Assembly (NCBI GenBank): GCA_023846275.1
Contig: CM043872.1
Coordinates: 25,653,670-25,717,669, forward strand
DNA length: 64,000 nt
Reading direction: 5' to 3'
DNA from: Vanilla planifolia
Lineage: Eukaryota; Streptophyta; Magnoliopsida; Asparagales; Orchidaceae
Under the pieces are notes generated by a model. It was given only the letters and a program-made list of their open reading frames with translations, did not search any database and had not been told where the DNA came from. Shown piece by piece: positions 51,263-64,000 of this stretch. The position numbers were made by a program, and so were the translations under genes. Within the stretch, counting starts at the first letter, position 1. Each line of letters opens with the position of its first letter.

Positions 51263-51625
51263 TCCAAATTAATCTGCAGTGACTTTTCCCTTTCTTTTTT
51301 CTTCAGGTACTGTCCCCGTGCCGCTTTTCCCCAAGAACCGCCGCCAATTTCCTCCTCCTCCTCCTCCTCGATTCAAACTAACGGAATAGCGTTGAGCACT
51401 GATGGGTCAAGAAAACAAGTTATCAAGCGATCGAACAAGACGATAATGAAGCACGAGCGCACCTAGGGATTAGGAAATCCACAAAATCACTGTGCCGACG
51501 CAACAATCGGCTGTCCTCCTCCTTGATACGGTTCCGACGGCACGGCGACGTCGAAGGAAATATTAGGGTTTCGAGATCGCCGGATGGTAATTCGACCGAA
51601 CCCGAGATAAAGCAAGGCCTGGAAT
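51263..51625 (-). other. GC-rich leader exons, probably of eIF3c
   Basis: A GC-rich island in AT-rich DNA, with splice-like sites on the minus strand: CTAG|GTGCGC near 51462, CCATCAG near 51402 and GGAG|GTGGGT at 51262. The TSS-proximal part has no ATG. A (GAG)n run at 51351-51370 and the downstream stretch are open in one frame, but that frame is closed by a TGA just before the run and has no ATG. I therefore read it as untranslated leader. A short separate gene remains possible. Confidence 0.45.
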
Positions 51626-51665
51626 GCGGACTCCAAATTAGGTTTAGTATTTTATATATAGTAAA
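51578..51665 (-). promoter_or_regulatory. Core promoter with TATA box and telo-box
   Basis: On the minus strand, CTATATATAAAA (51650-51661) is followed within about 40 bases by the start of the GC-rich leader. AAACCTAAT and CGAAACCCTAATA (a telo-box) lie just downstream. TATA plus telo-box is common in plant genes of the translation machinery, which supports assigning this promoter to eIF3c. The start site itself is inferred. Confidence 0.55.
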
Positions 51666-54155
51666 TAAATAATTAAATAAACTAACTAATTAACACTTTA
51701 TTGAAGCTTTAAATTTAAAATTTTCATAATATTTCTAAGCTAATTTAAATTCTTATAAACTAAATATTCATTAAAATATTTCATTTCCATATTTTATCTT
51801 TTTTTTATTTTGTTAATTAAATTGTTATAGTTAACATGACATCAAACTTTATTTTTTCACTTATAATAAATAAAAAATTAATAAAAAAATGTCAATACTT
51901 TTATTTCTCAAATTTATTTAAGATTAAATAAACAAATAATTGGGATAACCTTTTCAATCAAACATGCCCACCAACTTCACATGATACACTTTTTATAGCG
52001 AACATTTTGAGTCTATTAAGCTAAACATAGCTTTAGCTCTCATTGAGTTGGTAAAAATTTAGTCATTCATGCTTTGCACAATGCCAAAATATGTACACTA
52101 GCTCATGCTAATTAGCTTGGTCCTAAAGCTCAAAACCTTAACAACTACCTAAACTTATACAAACTAAAGCATGCTTGCTTGGTGTGGTTGTTTCAATTTA
52201 AAGGTAAAAAACAAGGATTGCATTGCTATAATTTTCATGTGCAAAGATTAGACCATTCTTAATTAACTTTTTTTCTAAAATATATAAATTATAATTTAAT
52301 GTATATTAAAAAACACAATAAAAAAAGCATGACAAATCCAAGTTGTTTGTTAATTATGATAATGGTTGTTGAACATTAGTAGGTGATGAGGCTAACAATG
52401 CTCTCAAACCATGCATACATTAGCAAACATTAATAATAATCTCAATTTATTATAAACATGAACTTGAATGATATTAGGATGATGTTAGATGATATTTAAA
52501 TTTCAAGTCTCAAGAGAGGTTGCCTTGAGGGGACCTTATGAAGATAATTTATGATAGGTTTTGATGGGTCTCGAGAGTGCTTTGAGAATAATACTCAAAT
52601 ATCTATGAAGAAGGGATTTGAGAAGTCTTAAAGGCTCAAAGGATCTCTTGATTGGTTTTGTAACATAAGAAGACAAGGTAGTGTCAATTCTCGTAGGATA
52701 GATATAAGGTGGATTATAGTCTTAGGAAGGAATCTTGATGGATAAGCAAAATTTTACACTTATAGGAAAAACTAGAGCAATTTGCCTTGTTGGGGAGATG
52801 TCATGGGCACAAAAGGATATCTAAAGGTGTTTCATACCTTAATGGTGTAGTTACGTGATGACAAACAATCTAAATGAGAAGGTAGGACTGGAGTAGAATT
52901 GTCAGCAATGATGTCTACAAGTATTATGATGTTTTGAATGCAAATCTCATAGAAATTTCAAGATGGTTGAGAAGATGGCTAATGAAAAACTTGACAATGG
53001 CTCAAGGAAGGCTCGCGTAAGTGTTTCCTTAAGATGGTCAAGACAAGTACTGATCAAGAGTTGGGGTCAAATTTTGCCAAGCATTGCATGCAATGTGAAC
53101 TTCCTAGTTTTGTGGAGGTACTTGATAACAAAAATTGTTTGATTTAGTTCCGACTAAAAGCGATATAAAATGATTATCATAATTCAATTTTGACATTTTT
53201 TAATTGGTTTTAACAAATTTTGGCTTATTTTTGTTTCAATTAAGAACATATTCTATAATTTTTAACATTTTATAATTTTATCTTTTAAATTTTTTATTTA
53301 TTGAATTCATAAAATAAAAATAATTTAAAGACAATCTAAAAATACTTTAAACAAAATAAAAAATTTATTAAAAAAATATAACTAATTGTCAAAATTATCA
53401 GAAACCATCAAAATCATAGATCTATATATTTGATGAGATAATAAAAAACAAAATCAAAACCAAAAATTTAAACCTTGGTAATAACCCATTTCTTGTCCAA
53501 CATGACATCTTATTTAACATCGTTATGTTAGTTTCAATCGATAAAAAAATACTTTTTATATTTAATGTTTGACCTTTTCATTCTCTAGTCGACAAGAATG
53601 AGAGTTGTTAGAAAAAAAAGAAAATTAAAAACAAAATATTTTTTTATTTGATTATTTTTATATAATGACACACATTTATAATATAAAAGAGATAAAATAA
53701 AACTAGAGACAAGTATGCAAATTTAAAAAAAAAAAAACATATATGACAAAAGCTTGCAAATTAAAGAAAAATTCAACTTTAGTAGAAAGAAATTGACATC
53801 AACAATGCAACATACTATAGAATCACAAATTGATGTGATTACACATAATGACCCACTTGTATGCAATTAATTTTTCAACCAACAACTTAGGAAGGTACAT
53901 AATTGCAATTTCTCAGAGAGAGCATGAACAACTCGAATCCTCCATCTATATATAAGACCTCAGCATAAGATAAAAAAAACATGCTCCAAAGCTCCTCTAT
54001 TGGTTTACAACCTCCATCGTTCCTTGCACATACTTTTAGCTCTAGAAGTCTGTCCATATAAATGCAAGATGCAAAACGCATGTGTGTTTATTTTTCTTTC
54101 TGTGTGTGTATTGAGATAATATTTCAAAGAGAAAACAGGTTCCCTTTGCTTAGGA
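51666..54155. other. Intergenic DNA between the eIF3c promoter and the MurG 3' end
   Basis: AT-rich DNA without a recognised gene. A GC-richer block at about 52480-53110 stands out, includes a perfect 14-base palindrome at 53082-53095, and may be an old insertion. The final part should include the MurG-like 3' untranslated region. Confidence 0.6.
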
Positions 54156-57100
54156 CTAATCTAAAAGGGAGAGAATGCTTTCTGCAATATAAGAAGCAGC
54201 ATGAGGTCTAGCAGCTCTCCTTGCCTTATCTGACATTTCTTCCATCAACTTATCGTCACCTGCAACATTGAAAACACATCATTTGGTTTACAAAGATAAA
54301 GATGGGACATTTGTGTATAGAAACATAGAAAAAATAAGATATGTAACACAAAAATACATTATGATACTATCTTTGTTATGACCTTTTTATGAAAAGAACC
54401 AAGATTTTTATGAAAAAATAAGTAAAACTTCGTAGTAAACATTAATGTTGGGGAAGAAAAAATGACATCATTGCTTGTAAGCAGCTAATTGTTGCAAGTT
54501 TGCTTCCTGGGGTTTGATCGTTCCCTAAAGGGATCACACCATGCCCACAAGACATCAAATGAGTCCCTAGTGATAATGAATAAAATACATGAACAGAAAG
54601 TTTGAATTCATGTCCTAAACAATGTCAAGTATGCACAAGCAGAGTAATCCAGCTTTACTTAATTATACTAATAACAGTTAAACCCAGAAAGTAATACTAT
54701 CATATCCCAGTGCAATTATTTATCTTCCATTTCCTACTATTTAGTCAGGAAGTAGACAATTCATGTAAACATCAATTCAAATTTATATCAACTAAGTTGC
54801 TATCAGCACTATGAAACATCATATCATTTTAACAGTGTGGCACAGCATACCTAACACACTATTGATGGCTGTCTGCAGACTACTGGAATTAAGCTCATCT
54901 TCTGTTAGAACTATGGATCCGGCTAAGTCTGCCATGGCATATGCATTTTTTGTTTGGTGATCATCAGTCGCTGTTGGTGATGGTATCTGCATTATCAGAA
55001 AGGCCAATACTTAGATAAATAGTTACACGGGTAGGACTAAAAGTTGTTACCTCTTCCAATTTTCTCAATGAAAACTAGGTCTGAGGCACATGAAGCAAGT
55101 ATTTGTTGGCAAACTATCTTCTTTACAATGCATAACATCCTTGAGATTACACCCATCTTAGATGAAAAATGTTTATAGTACATACTGATATTGTTTTACC
55201 ATAAACATGAAGAAGCATCAGTAACTCACAAAATTTTTCATGGTTACATGAAGAAGGTTTTCTGGCTATAATGAATTGCACTAAGAAAAGAGAAGATATC
55301 AAAAAGAACCAAAATTTCTAGCTATTAGATGTCTTTAAACTTGTAAATGCCCAGACAACCCAAATCTAATTTCTATAACCAACTTCTCTAACACAATTTT
55401 TCATATTTGGCCTTCTAGATTTTACTCCTCATCAAACTAGTATTCTCTTTTCAGCCACAAATGACTTAAATGCAAGTTTGTTCTGTGCATACAAAGCTTG
55501 AGTTCTCTATATCTGCTAGAATGTTAAATCCATTAACACTGAGTTTTTTTTACCCCTCCCAAATGCACCTAACCTTGTTAAAAATTGATGAAGGGAGGGC
55601 ATGTAAAGAAGTTCACATGCTATAGTACTGTTTCATACCCATAAAAACTTAAACTTCAATAGGTTCGACCCAAAATGAAGCAATTCTAGACTACCAAAGC
55701 ATCCATTAAATGTTACCATTAGGCATAAAGGTAACAGTTGTGTTACTAAAAGCATGCATTTTGCACTAAAATAAACAATAACAATATGAAGTACCAGAAT
55801 AGAAGGCTTCCCCGTTGTTAGTATTTCTGTGCACGTCATTGCTCCAGCTCGAGTTACAACAAGATCAGCAGCTGTATAAGCTAATTCCATTTCTTCCAAA
55901 AACCTTAAAAATTACGGTACTTTTTAGAAACATTTCACTGAAAATTGAAGTAAATCAATTAAATAAGATCTAATTCTAAATGATACTTATACAAGATTCA
56001 TCCATAAGGAAATCAGTCCTATAACAGCATAAAAGAACAGTTTTTATGCTCAACTTGCTTGAAACACAGCCATTTTTCAGCTGACATCTTCATAAGATGA
56101 ATTTAACTAAACATAACTAGCATTGAAGTAATAATAATGCTAAGTTTTTTTTTTCTTTTTTTGCTCCAAGGTCTGTAAAACATTACATGTGTGCATCTAA
56201 ACCACCATGAAATTTGCTAGCAGGCTAGAAAGATAGAACATGAAGAGCTTAACTAAAGAAGAGATGCAGGGAAGTAAAAGGAATGCTCACGGAATAATCA
56301 ACAATCTGGGATGAGCCTTGTGACTTCTTTTGACCTCCTCAAACCACTCTTCCCCCGTCTGCCATATAATGAAACTGTTCTTATGTTCCATGAGCATTTC
56401 ATAGCAGAACTCCATGAAAGCATGATTCAAGGCATTGGCTCCAGTTGAACCGCCCAGCACAAGAACCACATGAGCTCTCTCGTCCATGGCCAAGTCATCA
56501 GATTTGGGAAAGAAATGCAACACAGCTTCCTTCTTGCGAACTTCATCCCCTTTGCCACCACTGAGCCGGCGAGGGTTCCCACAGACTACACATTTCTCTT
56601 TGGGGAAGTACTTGATGCAAGCATTGAAGGCGAGAAAAATCTTCTCAGCATAGGGGGCCAGAGCACGGTTGGAGATCCCGGGAAAACAATTCTGCTCCTG
56701 AATAACGAGCTTGATACCAGATATGATGGCAGCGAAGCAAACGGGGGCTGAGACGTAGGCCCCGGTGCCGACGACTACTTGGGGTCTGAGACGGGAGAGG
56801 ATGGCGGTGCTGGCGGCGACGGAGTGGAGGAGCCGGAAGGGGAAAAGGAGGTTGAGAGGGGAGAGAAAGGGGCGGGAAAGGCGAACCTTGGGGACAGGGA
56901 CAAAGCCGTAGCCAGCGGACGGGATGACATTCCGCTCCATACCGGTTGATGTCCCGAGGAAGACGAGTCGGGCATCGGGACGAACATTACGGATCTCATC
57001 AGCGATGGCGAGGGCGGGGAAGATATGACCGCCGGAGCCACCTCCTGCCAATACCACGCATAAACCAGTGGAGCTTTCAGCGGCGACAGCATTAAGCCGG

Positions 57101-57222
57101 AGCTGCAAAGCTCGGAACTTCACCACAGAATTTGCTCTCCCTTGAGAAGTAAAAAGGCACCGAGAAAGCCTATTATGCCTCGGTGAGTTGGCCAAGGAAA
57201 CACCAGCAGGCACGGCGGCCAT
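54156..57222 (-). CDS. MURG: MurG-type UDP-GlcNAc:lipid-linked MurNAc N-acetylglucosaminyltransferase, probably plastid-targeted
   Basis: Bacterial MurG adds GlcNAc to lipid I to make lipid II, the last cytoplasmic step of peptidoglycan precursor synthesis. Plant homologues are plastid proteins of cyanobacterial origin. Exons: 57222-56291, 55903-55795, 54986-54851 and 54259-54156, giving 426 aa. The first ~52 residues are rich in Ser, Arg and Ala and poor in acidic residues, as in transit peptides. GT28 motifs follow: GGGSGGH (60-66), VGTGAYVSAP (151-160), EQNCFPGISNR (176-186), LGGSTGANALN (256-266), RAGAMTCTEI (329-338), and a DDHQTKNA segment that aligns with the C-terminal loop of MurG. 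Against E. coli MurG (355 aa) the extra length is mainly the transit peptide. All known landmark motifs are present, so it looks catalytically intact. The acceptor used in the plant is not shown by sequence. Confidence 0.93.
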
Positions 57223-58257
57223 CGCCGTAGGAAGGTGCCGTTATTCTGGCGGAATACTCGAATTTAAAGCCGCGGCTCACAAGCTTCTTCAAAGCCGAAA
57301 TGGGCGTGGCATTCCCGTTATTTTTTGAACGTGGGTTTCCGTTACACGGTGCCAAAAATGACCAAAAAAGCCCTGAATAAATGACTATAATGTTGATGTG
57401 AAGCAGGGCTTTGTTGTAATTTGAGAATGTGAAATAATGAAAATTCAGAATATATTGTAAGAACCAAGAAGCAGTGAATTATATATATGAAAAGAAATAA
57501 GTGAGTTTGCATAATGGTTCATTATTAAGATTTGCCTGAGATCAACATGAAGGATCCCAAGAGTAGCCCTCTCTACAGTGAGCTGGAATGATTAAAAAAA
57601 TATATTCAAACGATAGTAACGAATAAAGTTGTATGATAGTTATGAAAAATCTCAAGAATAACGACATTTCAAAGTACTATCATAATACAATAACGTAGGA
57701 AAAATTATTTACTAAAAAATAATATTGAAATAAATGATTTTTATAAATATATATTATTCTATGATTTTTTTATAATCATGTTTAATAAGAATATATTTAT
57801 ATTTTTCTATTCTACTTGTACAAACCGGAAGAACCAGCTACTCTTAAATGTAATTCTCATATAATCTCACACATCTATTAAATTGGTAAAGAATTCTATT
57901 AATATAAATAAAAATGATGAAGTTAACTCTATTTTAATTCTATTTTTTAATATGAAAATAATATATGTATATATTTATTCTTTAGAATTTTATTGAAAAT
58001 ATTAGATTAAGGATTAATAATATTTCAAAAAATATTTATTTGCTCTAATAAAATAGAAATAAGATAAATATTTCTTATATTTGAATTTGATTGACTACAT
58101 TGAATAATCATAATTATTATTTTTTTATTTTCTTTCACTTCTATAAAAAAAAAGTATCAAAATAATTATCATCAATACACATTGAGATGTATACAAGTTT
58201 GAGACCTAACAAGCCATTACTACATCCAAGCACTCGAAAATCTAGAAGAAGATGAAC
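57223..58257. other. MurG promoter region and ABP1 3' region
   Basis: The first ~130 bases upstream of the MurG ATG are GC-rich and probably leader. Beyond 57360 the DNA is AT-rich without open frames and should include the ABP1 3' untranslated region next to 58257. Confidence 0.6.
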
Positions 58258-62123
<3,866 letters not shown>

Positions 62124-64000
62124 CTAAGAAAATACAATGGCTTCAGAGAACTATTAATGAATAAATGCCACTCATTAAAAGAAAGAAAAATAAAATTCAT
62201 AGTTGAAGGACTAACAATTTAAAAAAAGTATGATCAAAGGCTATAGAGATCCATGCAATAGATAAAAAGGCAATGTAAAAGTATACAAAATTGATTGATG
62301 CAATAGTTGAACACAAAATGACATTTTTTAGCAAGACATGAAGATGTAAAAACCAACCACAATGCATCTATTGTAGACCACAAACCTAATCAAGTCATGA
62401 ATAAATTATTGAAACACACAAACACTTGAATGCTTCTAGCCCAGATCCTACATGTGTTCATAGACATATTAAGGAAATACTTATATCATTCATCGTAGCT
62501 ATCTTTTCTTTTATAATAGAAGACAAAATATTGACCTTTACATCAAATAAATTGATGTGAGGGCAATCTTTTTCATTTGTACCTTTAATATTTTATAAAA
62601 AATATATTCTTAATTGAATACCTAATAATCTAAAAATATAAAACTCATAACTTCAATTGTATATCAAAACTCCAACATTATATTGAACTTATAATATAAG
62701 ACTAAAGTTAATCTCACTTGTAATCAATGAATCAATCTCCCAAGTAAAAAATTCATCTATATTATCCATCACTCTCATATGTAACTCTGAAATCTTGCAT
62801 CAAATAAAGTCTAGTGTCATAACAAACATCGAAGATGTAAACAAACTCCATTACACCTTCTATATAGCATGTGGATTACAAAATTGCACTACGATGGATG
62901 GCTACACAACTAAAGGTATGCATTAATCACTCTAAAGGCCATATGACTATTAAAGGCTATTAATAAACCAAATATAGTACATGGAGTTTTATCTCGTATA
63001 ATGAAGTTCTACTGAACCATGATAAAAAGCAATAGAGTCTCATAAGAGCCATAAACTACATAAATCACTCAATCTCAATCAAATCATTAGTTTTCATAAC
63101 ACATGTTGAGGAAGTTTTATCAAATAAAGGCCTAAGTTGGACCCAATATATCTTTGGTAAACACTTAATAACCAAAAAATTAGAGCCTATAGATAAGAGC
63201 ATTTAATTGCATATTAAAATTTCAACATTATACTTAACTTATGATATATGATTAAACTTAATTATACTTAGATTCTACAAAATGTAAACTACTATCTACT
63301 TTTTTCTTATTCCAACTTTAAAAAAGAAATATAATTAAATTTTTAGCAACCATCCCACTTCTGCCTCACATATAAGCCAATGAAAGCACATGTAGCTTTC
63401 CCTCTATGGGAGTTACACCTGCTCTTTTCTCAAAGCACCCATATAATCATGAAGTGAATTTCTAGAGCTTTAACTCATTTTGATTGGCAAGTGATTTGTT
63501 ATGTGACTATTAGCCTTTCCATGTTCTTAATGCTCCATTCTTATTCATAGCACTTAAGTTTTGTAACCATGGTCTACAAATTATTGATTAAGCTTTATAA
63601 ATTACTAAAAATAAAATAGTTAGCACTTAGAAGTTTCAATTTATAAATAATCATGTATTTGTGTAAAATTGAATTTATAAAACTTCTATATAAATCTAAT
63701 CCAATCCAACAACAATAATGTGCTTTTTTGTTCATTCGAATGTTTTTCATACCAATGGTAGAGCATTGCAAGATATGTTTTTGGACTAAAAGCACTATTG
63801 CCCCTGCCATTTGGTTATCAATGCCCATATTAAAAGACAACTTTTTGGTTAATATATTTAACAACTTGGGTAAATTAAATTATGTAAGATAGGTCATAAA
63901 GATGGTATCACTTAATTTAGTAATATCAAATATACAGAAGGCTCAGTTTTGCGACATATCATGGGTTAGATTACAAACAAAGGCTAACAGTTTATGCGTA
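62124..64000 (-). other. ABP1 intron or upstream DNA at the window edge
   Basis: The acceptor TTTTCTTAG ends at 62124, so this stretch begins as an intron. Neither strand shows the expected ABP1 N-terminal block. An 89-codon minus-strand frame at 63595-63864 does not resemble it. Confidence 0.6.

Larger units (their letters stand above)
45114..51640 (-). other. Probable eIF3c leader with a very long 5' intron
   Basis: Directly upstream of the eIF3c ATG the minus strand reads TTTTGTTTAG|GC, a good acceptor, so the 23 bases before the ATG look like the end of a leader exon. No convincing coding gene lies between here and the GC-rich block at 51263-51640. That block is oriented the same way and is preceded by a TATA box, so I infer that it holds the first leader exon(s). 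The intervening 6 kb is AT-rich and contains an inverted-repeat element (48100-49140) and a poly(A) tract near 50470-50488. Confidence 0.5.

Noticed and set aside
63595..63864. 89-codon minus-strand frame as a possible upstream ABP1 exon
   Set aside because: It lacks the conserved ABP1 block before the HRHSCEE exon and has no fitting donor in frame.

Overview
This is nuclear DNA of a flowering plant. The genes are intron-rich with GT-AG borders (one GC-AG), lie in very AT-rich non-coding DNA, and include plant-type families: cohesin SCC3, an SC35-like SR protein, eIF3c, a plastid-type MurG and an ER auxin-binding protein ending in KDEL. Whether it is a monocot or a dicot cannot be settled from the sequence. 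Exon models were built by hand from splice sites, reading frame and remembered family sequences. All complete models keep frame from ATG to stop.

Layout: 1-6430 is AT-rich DNA with no recognisable gene. 6704-22735 (+) is a 21-exon SCC3/STAG cohesin gene, about 1,125 aa. Tail to tail with it, 23902-30107 (-) is a six-exon SCL30/SCL33-like splicing factor, about 226 aa. 33421-35304 (-) is a single-exon coiled-coil protein with a C-terminal tail anchor. 39887-41610 (-) is a decayed tandem copy of that gene, including its upstream leader. 42095-45113 (-) is eIF3c, about 940 aa. A GC-rich, TATA-preceded leader at 51263-51640 on the same strand is probably its distant first non-coding exon(s), which makes a 6 kb leader intron carrying a foldback-like inverted repeat. 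54156-57222 (-) is a MurG-type glycosyltransferase with a likely plastid transit peptide, about 426 aa. 58258-62123 (-) holds the last three exons of an ABP1 gene whose 5' end lies beyond the window or was not found.

The genes are ordinary housekeeping loci (chromosome cohesion, splicing, translation initiation, plastid envelope chemistry, ER auxin-binding cupin) and do not form an operon-like pathway. The points most worth a second look are the substituted aromatic positions in the ABP1 copy, the retained MurG gene, the dead tandem copy of the tail-anchored coiled-coil gene with its varying 80-residue repeat, the distant eIF3c leader, and a consensus GC-AG intron in SCC3. I found no CRISPR array, rRNA or convincing tRNA.
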